Assembly (NCBI RefSeq): GCF_007992835.1
Contig: NZ_BKBA01000008.1
Location: forward strand, 62,001 to 126,000
DNA length: 64,000 nucleotides
Direction: 5' to 3'
Source: Knoellia locipacati
GTDB taxonomy: Bacteria > Actinomycetota > Actinomycetes > Actinomycetales > Dermatophilaceae
Part shown: positions 7,644 through 16,006 of the stretch, piece after piece
Layout of the letters: each line of letters starts with the position of its first letter
Numbering within the stretch: the stretch's first letter is position 1
The notes under the pieces: generated by a model
Database searches by the model: none
The model's input: the letters and a program-made list of their open reading frames with translations, nothing else
What the model was told of the DNA's origin: nothing
Translations under genes and position numbers: made by a program

Positions 7644-8903
7644 ATGATCGATCTCGAGGTTCCCCGGAAGTTCCGCCCGCTCGTCGAGCAGGCACGCGGT
7701 ATGGCCGAGGAGGTCTTCCGCCCCATCTCCCGCAAGTACGACCTGGCCGAGCACGAGTACCCCCGCGAGCTGGATCTCATCTCCGCCGTCATCGACGGCA
7801 TGAGCAGCTCCGGCGCCGGCCAGGGAGCCGGTGCGGCCAAGACGACCCGCGCCAAGGACGACGAGGGCGAGGGCGCGGTCGCCGCCGTCGGCTCCGGCCG
7901 CTCGCACTCCGCGTCGGCGAAGGTGCGCAACGGCTCCAACATGTCGTCGGTGCTCTCGATCCTCGAGACCTGCCGCGGCGACGTCGGTCTCACCCTGTCG
8001 ATCCCGCGCCAGGGCCTCGGCAACGCCGCCATCGCCGCCGTCGCCAACGACGAGCAGAAGGCGCGCTACGCCGGCCAGTGGGCGGCGATGGCCATCACCG
8101 AGCCCGAGACGGGGTCCGACTCGGGCGCGATCCGCACCACGGCGGTGAGGGACGGCGACGAGTACGTCCTCAACGGCGAGAAGATCTATGTCACCGCCGG
8201 CGAGCGCGCCGAGCTCGTCGTCGTCTGGGCGACCCTCGACAAGAGCCTCGGCAAGCAGGCCATCAAGTCGTTCGTCGTGCGCCGCGACAACCCGGGCCTC
8301 AAGCTCGTCCGGCTCGAGCACAAGCTCGGCATCCGCTCCTCGGACACCGCGGCCTTCCACCTCGACGACTGCCGCGTCCCCGCCGAGGACCTCCTCGGGG
8401 ACCCCGAGATCAAGATCGCGGGCGGCTTCGGCGGCGCCATGCAGACCTTCGACAACACCCGACCGCTCGTCGCCGCCATGGCCCTCGGGCTGACCCGCGC
8501 GAGCCTGGACCTCACGACCGAGCTCCTCGCGAAGGCGGGCGTCACGGTCGACTGGGACCGGCCGGCATACGTGCAGTCGTATGCCGCGGCGCGGCTCCTG
8601 CAGATGGAGGCCGACTACGAGGCCGCGCACGCCCTGACGATGCGCGCGGCGTGGATGGCCGACAACGGCAAGCCGAACTCGATGGAGGCCTCGATGGCCA
8701 AGGCGAAGGCCGGACGCACCTGCGTCAACGTCTCCCTCGCGTGCGTCGAGCTCGCCGGTGCGACGGGCTACGCCGAGCGCGAGCTGCTCGAGAAGTGGGC
8801 GCGCGACTCCAAGATCCTCGACATCTTCGAGGGCACCCAGCAGATCCAGTTGCTCGTCGTGGCCCGTCGCCTGCTCGGGATGAGCTCGAGCCAGCTCAAG
8901 TAG
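7644..8903 (+). CDS. Acyl-CoA dehydrogenase, FadE23-like
   Basis: This 419-aa flavoprotein oxidises an acyl-CoA to the enoyl-CoA if it follows its family. Visible landmarks are AITEPETGSDSGAIRTTA in the FAD-binding middle domain, YVLNGEKIYVTAGERAE, and DIFEGTQQIQLLVVARRLL with the predicted catalytic base Glu396. A low-complexity insertion (about residues 55-90, GQGAGAAKTTRAKDDEGEG) separates the first helices from the rest. This insert is not typical of short-chain enzymes and may contact the partner subunit. Start ATG at 7644 after AAGGAC. The 27-nt spacer from the upstream dehydrogenase contains a CGGCATAC copy. Operon with the preceding gene. Confidence 0.85.
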   Translation: MIDLEVPRKFRPLVEQARGMAEEVFRPISRKYDLAEHEYPRELDLISAVIDGMSSSGAGQGAGAAKTTRAKDDEGEGAVAAVGSGRSHSASAKVRNGSNMSSVLSILETCRGDVGLTLSIPRQGLGNAAIAAVANDEQKARYAGQWAAMAITEPETGSDSGAIRTTAVRDGDEYVLNGEKIYVTAGERAELVVVWATLDKSLGKQAIKSFVVRRDNPGLKLVRLEHKLGIRSSDTAAFHLDDCRVPAEDLLGDPEIKIAGGFGGAMQTFDNTRPLVAAMALGLTRASLDLTTELLAKAGVTVDWDRPAYVQSYAAARLLQMEADYEAAHALTMRAAWMADNGKPNSMEASMAKAKAGRTCVNVSLACVELAGATGYAERELLEKWARDSKILDIFEGTQQIQLLVVARRLLGMSSSQLK

Positions 8904-8932
8904 CCGGCGTCAGCAGGGCGTGCGTCGCGGGG

Positions 8933-9286
8933 TCAGCGACCGCGGCGCTCGCGCTGGCGCTGCACCCACGGGATGCCGATCGCGAGCATGGCCAGGGCGA
9001 GCGCGACGGCGGCACCGAGCAGCCCGCACAGCACGGCGAACCCGACCTTGATGATCCCCTCCCAGACGAGGTGGTCGTACGCGAGGTCGGGTTCGTTCTG
9101 CGTCCCCGTCCAGAAGCCGAGGACGAACGCCAGTGCGGTGAGCACCATGAGGCCGAGCGACACCCCGGCACTCTTCGCGACGTGCCCCGCCTTGAGCGGC
9201 ACCTCTGCGTGCTCCTCCTCGTCGACCCGGTGCGCGAACGTCTCGAAGACGTCCGGCATCGGTTCGGTGCGGCGGCGCTTGGGCAT
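8933..9286 (-). CDS. Two-helix membrane protein (117 aa)
   Basis: A 117-aa protein with a basic N-terminus (MPKRRR) and an acidic stretch. Two hydrophobic helices follow, at about residues 40-62 and 78-102, with a short Arg-rich tail. No family recognised. The ATG at 9286 is exactly 6 nt after a TATGCT -10, so it is predicted leaderless. It converges with the acyl-CoA dehydrogenase operon (29-nt gap) and is divergent from the next membrane protein. Confidence 0.65.
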   Translation of the reverse strand: MPKRRRTEPMPDVFETFAHRVDEEEHAEVPLKAGHVAKSAGVSLGLMVLTALAFVLGFWTGTQNEPDLAYDHLVWEGIIKVGFAVLCGLLGAAVALALAMLAIGIPWVQRQRERRGR

Positions 9287-9292
9287 TCGCGA

Positions 9293-9298
9293 AGCATA
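9293..9298 (-). promoter_or_regulatory. Leaderless -10 element TATGCT
   Basis: On the minus strand TATGCT, 6 nt (TCGCGA) and ATG. The spacing puts transcription start at the first base of the start codon. Confidence 0.6.
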
Positions 9299-9392
9299 GG
9301 CCCGACGCCTGCGCGGCCCCGGCACCTCGGGCCGGTGCGCCCGGTCGTGCCGCTGGCCCCCGGTTCTGCCCTCGCGCGAACCGCTGCGGCGG

Positions 9393-9398
9393 TACGTT
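9393..9398 (+). promoter_or_regulatory. Leaderless -10 element TACGTT
   Basis: TACGTT, 6 nt (GCGCTC) and the GTG at 9405. Same spacing as the other leaderless starts in the window. Confidence 0.6.
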
Positions 9399-9404
9399 GC
9401 GCTC

Positions 9405-11114
9405 GTGACGACTGGTTTCACGGACGAGCGCGTGCGCGCGTGGGTCGCGGCCGCCCCGCTGCGCTGGCCCCGCTGGGTGCTCGCCGGTCTGTGGGTCGCG
9501 GCCTTCGTGGTCTCGTCGATGAGCGACACCGCGCCGTGCACCACCGACTCGCCCTGTGGGCCCGAACCGGACTTCTCCGTGGCGCTCGTCCTCTGCCTCG
9601 GGGCGCTCGCGCTCCTGTGGTGGCGTCCGTTCGTGGCCGCCGCGTGTGCTGTCGTGTTCGCCGTCCTCGACCTCGCGTTCGACGACGTCGTCACCGCGAG
9701 GGTGGCCTGGCCCGTCGTGGCCCTGGCCTTCGTCGCGTATGCCGTCCACGTCCGGTCCCGCACGCAGCGCCAGCGTGACATCGCCCGGGCGGCGAGCGTC
9801 GTCCTGCCGCCGTGGCCCCCAGGGTTGCAGCGGCCGTTGCGCACGGACCGTCCGCACCGGCTCATGGCGCTGGCCGCGATGGTCCTCGTCCTCGTCGCGA
9901 CCGGGTCGGTCTTCGGATACGAGCGGGCGACCGGCCTGGACGCCGAGCACTCTGCGCGAAGCCGCGTGGTCGAGGGCGTCGTCCTCAGCCACGAGGACGA
10001 CGAGGGCTACCAGCGGGTGCAGCTCACGGACCGTCCGGAGGGGTTCCCGGCCGTCGTCGACGTGCTGTTCCTCGACGTGCCCGACGTGGGAGCCGACGTG
10101 GCCGTCCAGGTCGACCCGCAGGACCCGTCGTGGACGCACGCGATCGCGGAGCCGCCGGACCGCACGTGGTGGTTCACGCTCGGTCTCGGCGCGCTGCTCG
10201 TCGCGGGACTGCTCGGTGAGCGACTGCTCTCGGTCCGGGTGAGGCGCCGTCACCTCGAGGGGTCCGCGCACGAGGTCGGCGTGCCGGTGCGGGTGTTCAC
10301 CGACGACCTCGACTTCGTGGGGATCGTCGCGACCGACTCGACACGGGGGCTCGCGGAGTTCCCCGTCGACGAGAACCTCCGGCTGGCGCGGGCCGAGGAC
10401 CGTCGGGTGACGGCCCCGGTCGAGACCTACCTCGTCGGCGACGTCCGGCACGGGGGCTGGGCGGCGCTCGCGTCGCCCACGGGCCTGCGCTTGCCGATGG
10501 GGGCGATCTCGGCGCTGCCCGAGGGCACGGAGGTCGACCTCGACAGCTTCGACCGCGACCCCGAGGACGTGCGCGACTGGTCCGAGGAGGTCCCGATGGG
10601 GACGATCCCGGTCCCCCTGCCCGTCACGGTCGAGGCGCCGCTCTGGCGACGTCTCGCCGGTGCGCTCGTCGCGGTGGTGGCCGTCGCCGTCGGCACCTGG
10701 CTGCTGCGCGACGACGAGGTCGGCTTCTCCGGCATCGGGGTCGTCGTCGGGACCGGGTCGGCGATGCACTGGGGGCTGGACCAGCTGGCGCACCGGATCC
10801 GGGTGACCCGCGACGGGTTCGAGATGTCCACGGTGTTCCACCGGATGTCGAGCCCGATGGGTGCGGTCCGTGAGGTGCGGCACGACGGCGAGGCGGCCCT
10901 CGTGGTGTTCGACGACGAGAGCGTCCTCGACATCACCCCCGGCGACGGTGACCACCGCGGGCTGGCGGCAGCCATCGAGCACGCGGTCGCGTCCGCGCCG
11001 AGGCTGTCCCGGAACGCCGTCCCCACCGGCGGGGAGCTGGCGTGGACGGCCGTGGCGTTCGGACTCGGTGTGGTCGTCCTCGCCGGCAGCTGGCTCGTGC
11101 ACTGGCTCGGCTGA
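9405..11114 (+). CDS. Multi-pass membrane protein of unknown function (569 aa)
   Basis: Not recognised as a named family. The N-terminal third has about four hydrophobic helices (near residues 24-42, 56-74, 76-112 and 153-172). A soluble region with a VEGVVLSHED segment follows, then another helix near 245-265. The C-terminal half has two more helix pairs around 410-450 and one at the very end. Between them lies a beta-rich stretch (RVTRDGFEMSTVFHRM ... VFDDESVLDI) that reads like a membrane-associated PH-type module; this is only an impression. The GTG start at 9405 is fixed by the TACGTT-N6-GTG leaderless signal. It is divergent from the two-helix membrane gene. Confidence 0.65.
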   Translation: MTTGFTDERVRAWVAAAPLRWPRWVLAGLWVAAFVVSSMSDTAPCTTDSPCGPEPDFSVALVLCLGALALLWWRPFVAAACAVVFAVLDLAFDDVVTARVAWPVVALAFVAYAVHVRSRTQRQRDIARAASVVLPPWPPGLQRPLRTDRPHRLMALAAMVLVLVATGSVFGYERATGLDAEHSARSRVVEGVVLSHEDDEGYQRVQLTDRPEGFPAVVDVLFLDVPDVGADVAVQVDPQDPSWTHAIAEPPDRTWWFTLGLGALLVAGLLGERLLSVRVRRRHLEGSAHEVGVPVRVFTDDLDFVGIVATDSTRGLAEFPVDENLRLARAEDRRVTAPVETYLVGDVRHGGWAALASPTGLRLPMGAISALPEGTEVDLDSFDRDPEDVRDWSEEVPMGTIPVPLPVTVEAPLWRRLAGALVAVVAVAVGTWLLRDDEVGFSGIGVVVGTGSAMHWGLDQLAHRIRVTRDGFEMSTVFHRMSSPMGAVREVRHDGEAALVVFDDESVLDITPGDGDHRGLAAAIEHAVASAPRLSRNAVPTGGELAWTAVAFGLGVVVLAGSWLVHWLG

Positions 11115-11160
11115 CCTGCACACCGGCGGCTGTCGGTGACGGGTCCTACGCTTCTCGACC

Positions 11161-11538
11161 ATGGCGTCCGTCGAGCGACCTCCCGTGCCCGTGGAGTGGA
11201 TCGAGCGGCTGTCGGCGATCGTCGGCGCGTTCCCCGAGGCGCGTGAGCACGACGCGTGGGTCGGCATGGCCTGGAAGGTCAGGTCGGCCACCATCGCCCA
11301 CGTGTTCGGCGGTGAGGACCAGCTGTTCCGGATCACCTTCCGCGCCGACGCCGAGGAGGTCATGGCCTTCGAGCACATGGGTGAGCCCTACTTCAAGGCG
11401 GGCTGGGGCGGCAACGTCGTCGGGCTCATCCTGGATGACAGCACCGACTGGGACGAGGTGGCCGAGCTCCTCACCGACTCCTACTGCATCCAGGCGCCAC
11501 CCTCCCTCGCGGACCAGGTCTCGCGCCCCGCGCTCTAG
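11161..11538 (+). CDS. MmcQ/YjbR-like family protein
   Basis: A 125-aa protein of the MmcQ/YjbR (CyaY-like fold) family, often annotated as DNA-binding but of unproven function. Family features seen are the early FPEAREHDAWVGMAWKVR segment, a central beta-hairpin (IAHVFGGEDQLFRITFRAD) and the aromatic YFKAGWGGNVVGLIL stretch. ATG at 11161; TACGCT (11147-11152) lies 8 nt upstream, so the message would have almost no leader. It follows the membrane protein by 46 nt and ends before a palindrome-rich gap. Confidence 0.65.
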   Translation: MASVERPPVPVEWIERLSAIVGAFPEAREHDAWVGMAWKVRSATIAHVFGGEDQLFRITFRADAEEVMAFEHMGEPYFKAGWGGNVVGLILDDSTDWDEVAELLTDSYCIQAPPSLADQVSRPAL

Positions 11539-11640
11539 CGGTCGGATGCACGGGCCGCCAGCCGGTCGGCCGGTCGCCCGACCGGCTCGTGCTGGTCGGG
11601 CCGGCTGCCGCCGGGCTGCCGCCCCAGGTGGGTCCGCTGG

Positions 11641-11749
11641 AGACGTGTCTTTGCTCCACGTCCCGGAGCAAAGACACCCCCCCCTTCGCGTCACGTGCTG
11701 ATGCGAAGGGGGGTCTCTGTGCGTCGTGTGAGGGAGCAAAGACACGTCT
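11641..11749. repeat. Nested palindromes after the YjbR-like gene
   Basis: AGACGTGTCTTTGCTCC (11641-11657) recurs exactly inverted at 11733-11749. The inner part of the same arm is also inverted at 11665-11677 (GGAGCAAAGACAC). Between them a CCCCCTTCGC/GCGAAGGGGG stem (about 11680-11713) forms a further hairpin. This allows alternative folds: one long arm pairing or two local hairpins. It lies between convergent genes and may be a bidirectional terminator. Confidence 0.7.
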
Positions 11750-11867
11750 CGGACGCGGCACGCACGGCGTGCGCGGACCCCTCTCGGACGCGGCACGCTC
11801 GGCGCGCGCGGGCACGCTCGGCGCGCACGGACACACGCTCGGGGCGCGTGCGAAACGCCCGACCCGG
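11747..11867. repeat. Imperfect GC-rich tandem repeats
   Basis: CTCGGACGCGGCACGC occurs twice (about 11748 and 11787), followed by degenerate GCACGCTCGGCGCGC units up to the MOSC stop codon. No reading frame of interest is seen. Confidence 0.45.
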
Positions 11868-12302
11868 TCAGCCGAACCGCAGCTCGTCACCCACCCGGAT
11901 CGTCCCCGACCCGAGGAGCCGGAAGACCGTGCCGCCGCGGGCATGCAGAGCCTTCATCGCACCGGGTCCGAGGTCGTCGTCGAGGAGCCGGCAGGGCGCA
12001 GCGATCCGGACGACCTCGAGCTCGACGTCACCGACGTGCATCCGCTCGCCGGGTCGCGTCGGGAGCGGCCCGTGGGTCACCGTGAGGTTGCGGCGGGTCA
12101 GCCCCGGCGGGACTTCCCGGCCCAGCTCGCGGGCGGCCGCCTCGAGCTCGTCGAGTGCCTGCACCGTGACGTGGCGGTGCCGGCTCCCGTGGTAGCGGTC
12201 GCCGACGAGACCCACGCCGGCCTCGGCCTCGACCGAGTCCACCGACTTCGTGGGGAGCCGACGCCCCGGAGCGATGTGGATCGCGTGGACCCGGACCGTC
12301 AT
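11868..12302 (-). CDS. MOSC domain-containing protein
   Basis: A stand-alone 144-aa MOSC domain, the C-terminal module of molybdenum-cofactor sulfurases and YiiM-type proteins that handles sulfur or the molybdenum cofactor. Seen are GVGLVGDRYHGSRHRHVTVQA, LTRRNLTV, the ERMHVGDVELEV strand and RIAAPCRLLDDDL with the conserved cysteine of the family. Its ATG at 12302 overlaps the stop of the upstream fluoride-channel gene (ATGA), so it is translated as part of that operon. The metabolic partner is not visible nearby. Confidence 0.8.
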   Translation of the reverse strand: MTVRVHAIHIAPGRRLPTKSVDSVEAEAGVGLVGDRYHGSRHRHVTVQALDELEAAARELGREVPPGLTRRNLTVTHGPLPTRPGERMHVGDVELEVVRIAAPCRLLDDDLGPGAMKALHARGGTVFRLLGSGTIRVGDELRFG

Positions 12303-12649
12303 GACCCGATCACCCACCCGAGCCACGCGGCGCCGACGCCCAGCCCCAGGCTGAGGAGCACGTTGACCACGGCGTCGCGCGGACGCTCGTCACCGAAGGC
12401 GTCCTGCAGCTCCAGCGCGAGCGTCGAGAACGTCGTGAGCGCCCCGCAGAACCCGGTCCCGACCAGGGCGAGGCGTGAGCCGTCGACCCCGGCCGCCACG
12501 GCGACGCCGAGGACGAAGGAGCCGACCACGTTGACGGCGAGGGTGCCGGCCGTCGGGGTCGCTCCCCAGCGCTGGCGCAGCCAGTGGTTCACGAGGTAGC
12601 GCAGAGGCGCCCCCACTGCGGCGCCGAGCGCGACGAGGAGTGTCGTCAC
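12299..12649 (-). CDS. crcB: Fluoride channel subunit CrcB/FluC (second copy)
   Basis: A 116-aa four-helix membrane protein of the CrcB/FluC family, which exports fluoride as a dual-topology dimer. It has the N-terminal GAAVGAPLRYLVNHW, the polar NVVGSFVLG helix break (the Asn that lines the pore) and GFCGALTTFSTLALE, carrying the phenylalanine and Thr/Ser positions of the fluoride path. The GTG start at 12649 overlaps the stop of the first copy (GTGA). Tandem unequal FluC genes usually encode the two halves of a heterodimer. No fluoride riboswitch was recognised upstream. Confidence 0.85.
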   Translation of the reverse strand: MTTLLVALGAAVGAPLRYLVNHWLRQRWGATPTAGTLAVNVVGSFVLGVAVAAGVDGSRLALVGTGFCGALTTFSTLALELQDAFGDERPRDAVVNVLLSLGLGVGAAWLGWVIGS

Positions 12650-13059
12650 GCCGCCATCCTCCAGATCCGCTGCCCCACAGCGGATCCAAGGCTCACCGCG
12701 AGCACGCCTCCGAGGAAGGAGGCCAGGACATAGGCACCCGCCTCCCCGCCGTGTCCCGTCTCGAGCAGGGTGACGACGTCGACCGCGAACGCCGAGAAGG
12801 TCGTCCAGCCACCCAGCACCCCGACGCCCACGACGGGCCGCGCCAGCCGGTGGGCCCCGGGCCGGTCCAGCAGGAACGCGACGAGCAGCCCCATCGCCAG
12901 GGCCCCGGTCACGTTGACGACGAGCGTCGACCACGGGAACGAGCCGGCAGGGTGCGGCAGCGCCAGCCCCACGGCATACCGGCCGAGGGAACCCACGACA
13001 CCACCGGCGGCGATCCCGAGGAGGAGCGTCGCATCCGGTTGTGCCGCAGGGCTGCCCAC
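12646..13059 (-). CDS. crcB: Fluoride channel subunit CrcB/FluC (first copy)
   Basis: A 137-aa FluC/CrcB homologue with four predicted helices. Hallmarks are GGVVGSLGRYAVGL, VVNVTGALAMGLL with the pore Asn, and GVLGGWTTFSAFAVD with the Thr-Phe-Ser motif. It is longer at the N-terminus than its partner. The GTG start at 13059 lies 1 nt upstream of the aminotransferase stop, so the order of translation is aminotransferase, FluC, FluC, MOSC on one strand. Encoding two subunits side by side suggests an obligate pair with fixed opposite topologies. Confidence 0.85.
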   Translation of the reverse strand: MGSPAAQPDATLLLGIAAGGVVGSLGRYAVGLALPHPAGSFPWSTLVVNVTGALAMGLLVAFLLDRPGAHRLARPVVGVGVLGGWTTFSAFAVDVVTLLETGHGGEAGAYVLASFLGGVLAVSLGSAVGQRIWRMAA

Positions 13060-13060
13060 G

Positions 13061-14290
13061 TCAGCGGCGGATGGTCTCGAGGTACTCGCCGATCCGGCCG
13101 ATGGCCTCGGTGAGGACCTCGGTGTCGGGCAGGGTCACGAGGCGGAAGTGGTCCGGCTCGAACCAGTTGAAGCCGGTGCCGTGCGTCACGAGGATCTTCT
13201 TGGCGCGCAGCAGGTCGATGACGAACTGCTGGTCGTCCTCGATGGCGTACATCTCGGGGTCCAGCCGCGGGAAGCAGTAGAGCGCGCCGTGCGGCTCCAC
13301 GGAGGTCACGCCGGGGATCTCGTTGAGGAGCCGGTTGGCGAGCTTGATCTGCTCGTAGAACCGCCCACCCGGGACGATGAGCTCGTTGATCGACTGGTAG
13401 CCGCCCAGGGCGGTCTGGATCGCGTGCTGCGCAGGCACGTTGGCGCACATGCGCATGTTCGCGAGCAGGGTCAGGCCCTCGAGGAAGTCCTCGGCGAGGT
13501 GCTTCGGCCCCGACACCATGACCCAGCCGGCGCGGTAGCCGCACACGCGGTAGGCCTTCGACAGCCCGCTGAACGTCAGGCAGAGGACGTCGTCCTCGGC
13601 GAACGTCGCGACGTGGTGGTGCACCGGCGTCACGGCGTCGTCGGCGTAGAGGATCTTCTCGTAGATCTCGTCGGCCATGAGGACGAGGTGGTGGCGGCGG
13701 GCGATGTCGACGAGCCCGCGGACGATCTCCTCCGAGTAGACCGCGCCGGTCGGGTTGTTGGGGTTGATGACGACGAGCGCGTGGGTGTTCTCGGTGATCT
13801 TGGACTCGATGTCCTCGAGGTCCGGGTTCCACCCGTTCGACTCGTCGCACCGGTAGTGCACCGGTGTCCCACCGGACAGCGACACGGCACCGGTCCACAG
13901 CGGGTAGTCGGGCGCGGGGATGAGGATCTCGTTGCCGTCGTCGACGAACGCCTGGAGCACCATCGAGATGAGCTCGGACACGCCGTTGCCGATGTAGACG
14001 TCGTCGACGGTCGTGTCGGTCAGCCCGCGCGCCTGGTAGTACTGCGCGACCGCGGTCCGCGCCGAGTAGATGCCGCGCGAGTCGCTGTAGCCCTGGGCGT
14101 CGGGCAGGTTGTGCACCATGTCGGCGACGATCGCCTCGGGAGCCTCGAACCCGAACGGTGCCGTGTTGCCGATGTTGAGCTTGAGGATCTTGTGCCCCTC
14201 GGCCTCGAGGCGCTGGGCCTCGACGAGAATCGGCCCCCTCACGTCGTAGCGGACGTGCTGGAGCTTCTTGCTCTGGACGATCGGGCGCAT
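13061..14290 (-). CDS. alaT: Alanine aminotransferase-type PLP enzyme
   Basis: A fold-type I aminotransferase of 409 aa, closest in look to AlaT (E. coli YfbQ) and to Mycobacterium Rv0337c. AlaT transfers the amino group of glutamate to pyruvate. Motifs: LNIGNTAPFGFEAPE, YSDSRGIYSARTA, NPNNPTGAVY (substrate carboxylate region), MADEIYEKILY with the PLP-ring Asp, and FSGLSKAYRVCGYRAGW with the Schiff-base lysine. Length is normal for the family. The ATG at 14290 was chosen because homology begins at MRPIVQSKKL. The gene leads a four-gene minus-strand run with the FluC pair and MOSC; they are only physically linked. Substrate preference is inferred. Confidence 0.85.
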   Translation of the reverse strand: MRPIVQSKKLQHVRYDVRGPILVEAQRLEAEGHKILKLNIGNTAPFGFEAPEAIVADMVHNLPDAQGYSDSRGIYSARTAVAQYYQARGLTDTTVDDVYIGNGVSELISMVLQAFVDDGNEILIPAPDYPLWTGAVSLSGGTPVHYRCDESNGWNPDLEDIESKITENTHALVVINPNNPTGAVYSEEIVRGLVDIARRHHLVLMADEIYEKILYADDAVTPVHHHVATFAEDDVLCLTFSGLSKAYRVCGYRAGWVMVSGPKHLAEDFLEGLTLLANMRMCANVPAQHAIQTALGGYQSINELIVPGGRFYEQIKLANRLLNEIPGVTSVEPHGALYCFPRLDPEMYAIEDDQQFVIDLLRAKKILVTHGTGFNWFEPDHFRLVTLPDTEVLTEAIGRIGEYLETIRR

Positions 14291-14348
14291 GACCGCATGC
14301 TTCCAGACGCGGTATGCCGTGTGCGCGCAGGTTTCGTCGTGAGACGCG

Positions 14349-15011
14349 TCAAGGACGCCGGCCACGACCCACGCTGCGCCGGGCCACGACGGTGCGCGGC
14401 GACGTCGAGCCCACCACCGTGGTGACGACGGTGGTCACCGACGGGGTCCGCGGGGTCGAGGAGAAGCCGAACCTGCAAGGCGGGTCGATGTCGGCGAGAG
14501 CGCCCAGCGGCGTCCCGTCGACCTGCCCTGACATCGCGGTCACCCGTCGGAGGTCGGTCGCGCCGTAGAACTCCTGCCGGCCCTCGAGCGCCGTCCCGAC
14601 GGTGCGCACGCCCGGCATGACCCGTCGGGCGACCGGCGAGACGATGCGGGCCCAGGTCGGGCTGGCGCCGATCGGCCGGGGCACGGCGCGCAGGAGCCAG
14701 CCCAACGGCATACGGGCCCCGATGGTCAGGTCCAGCGAGAGCGAGTCGGAACGCACGCTCCACGACGACTCGGTGACGGTGCACGACACCGGCTCCACGC
14801 GCACCTCGTCGAACTCGTAGGTCGAGGTGACGTAGTCGGCGACGACGTCGTTCGGCGCGAGCAGGACCCGATGCCCGCCCACGGTCTCGACCATGACGTC
14901 GGCGAACGCACCGAGCGGCGTGGTGTGCCAGCGGCCCACGACGACGCGGGTGCCGGAGGTCGAGCCGACGCCGGCGATGTGGCCCCGGAAGCGGTCACGC
15001 AGGCGAGTCAC
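14349..15011 (-). CDS. Conserved actinobacterial hypothetical protein (220 aa)
   Basis: I do not recognise a named domain. The 220-aa sequence is beta-rich with alternating Val/Thr strands (RVVVGRWHTTPLGAFADVM, HRVLLAPNDVVADYV, VSCTVTESSWSV) and a DLTIGARMPLGWLLRAVPRP stretch. The last 25 residues are low-complexity (repeats of TTVV, then Arg-rich), so the natural end may be blurred by drift. The GTG start at 15011 lies 7 nt after the stop of the universal stress gene, which suggests co-transcription with it. No membrane segment or signal peptide is obvious. Confidence 0.55.
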   Translation of the reverse strand: MTRLRDRFRGHIAGVGSTSGTRVVVGRWHTTPLGAFADVMVETVGGHRVLLAPNDVVADYVTSTYEFDEVRVEPVSCTVTESSWSVRSDSLSLDLTIGARMPLGWLLRAVPRPIGASPTWARIVSPVARRVMPGVRTVGTALEGRQEFYGATDLRRVTAMSGQVDGTPLGALADIDPPCRFGFSSTPRTPSVTTVVTTVVGSTSPRTVVARRSVGRGRRP

Positions 15012-15018
15012 GGGCGGG

Positions 15019-15933
15019 TCAGTCCGTCGGTGCGGCGCGCACGAGCATGACGGGCGAGGTGGCCGTCTCGAGGACCTTCTGGCTCTGCGAGCCCAGCAGC
15101 ATCCCGGCGAACCCGCCGCGGCCACGCGTGCCCATGACGACCAGCCCGGCGTCGGCGGAGCGCTCGGCGAGGACCTTGGCCGGGTTGCCGCGGACCACCT
15201 CGACCGTGCAGTCGACGTCGGGGTGCCGGGCGCGCAGCGGCTCGACGACCCGGTCGGCGACGGCGCGGTACTTGGTCTCGATGTCGTTCCAGGCCGGCGT
15301 GCCGGGGGTGGTGACGACGAGTCCGTCGACGACCTCGACGTTCCACGTCGTGATGGCGACGAGCGGGGCCTTGCGCAGGTCGGCGATCCAGAAGGCACGC
15401 TCCGCGGCTGCGGCGCTGTGGTTCGAGCCGTCGATGCCGACGACCACCGGGCCCTCGGAGTCGACCCGGGCACCCTGCGGGACGATGACGACCGGGCACG
15501 ACGAGTGCATGGCGACGGCAAGCGACGAACGCCCCAGCCCGAGCCGCTGCAGGGTGCTCGCGCGGGCCGCACCGACGACGACGAGGCGCGCCCTGCGGGA
15601 CGCGTCGATGAGGGCCTGCTCGGGGCGGGAGAAGGGCAGGCTCCCGCTCACCGAGAGGTCGGGCCAGCGCGTGCGGGCGCTCGCCAGCGTCTCGTCGAGG
15701 AGGCTGGCGTTGCCGATGTCGCCGTCGGGACCCATGGAGATCGAGTTGCCGGCGACCGGGTCGATCGCGGACAGCTCGGCACCGAGGTCGTGGGCGTGGA
15801 GGATGTGCAGCGGGCTGCCCGACCGCTGGGCCGAGCTCCCCGCCCACGTGAGGCACTCCGCATCGCGGTCGCTGTTCCCGATCCCCACGACGACTGCACC
15901 GTCGGGGATGGCGTCCCTCTCGCTCGCATCCAT
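15019..15933 (-). CDS. Tandem-domain universal stress protein
   Basis: A 304-aa protein built of two UspA domains (about residues 1-150 and 155-304), as common in actinobacteria. UspA domains bind ATP and act in dormancy, hypoxia or stress responses. The second domain has the nucleotide motif G-x2-G-x9-G-S in MGTRGRGGFAGMLLGSQSQ, followed by SPVMLVR. The first has a related VVGAARASTLQRLGLGRSS and PVVIVPQG. The ATG at 15933 follows TAGGGT by exactly 6 nt, so the gene is predicted leaderless. It is divergent from the acyl-CoA ligase. Confidence 0.85.
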   Translation of the reverse strand: MDASERDAIPDGAVVVGIGNSDRDAECLTWAGSSAQRSGSPLHILHAHDLGAELSAIDPVAGNSISMGPDGDIGNASLLDETLASARTRWPDLSVSGSLPFSRPEQALIDASRRARLVVVGAARASTLQRLGLGRSSLAVAMHSSCPVVIVPQGARVDSEGPVVVGIDGSNHSAAAAERAFWIADLRKAPLVAITTWNVEVVDGLVVTTPGTPAWNDIETKYRAVADRVVEPLRARHPDVDCTVEVVRGNPAKVLAERSADAGLVVMGTRGRGGFAGMLLGSQSQKVLETATSPVMLVRAAPTD

Positions 15934-15939
15934 GACGCG

Positions 15940-15945
15940 ACCCTA
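15940..15945 (-). promoter_or_regulatory. Leaderless -10 element TAGGGT (universal stress protein)
   Basis: TAGGGT, 6 nt (CGCGTC) and ATG on the minus strand. Confidence 0.6.
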
Positions 15946-15967
15946 CCCACGCCGTAGCGGCGGGGAG

Positions 15968-15973
15968 TAGGTT
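15968..15973 (+). promoter_or_regulatory. Candidate -10 element TAGGTT (acyl-CoA ligase)
   Basis: AGTAGGTTCG around 15967 recurs at the pntA promoter (20669), suggesting the same -10 class. Transcription would begin near 15980 and give a leader of about 27 nt with GAGAAGGGG as ribosome site. Confidence 0.45.
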
Positions 15974-16006
15974 CGGCCATCCACGCAGCCGTGAGAAGGG
16001 GACTCG

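Noticed and set aside
12600-14350. Fluoride riboswitch before the FluC pair
   Set aside because: The FluC genes start inside an operon led by the aminotransferase, and no crcB-type leader sequence is recognisable before it.
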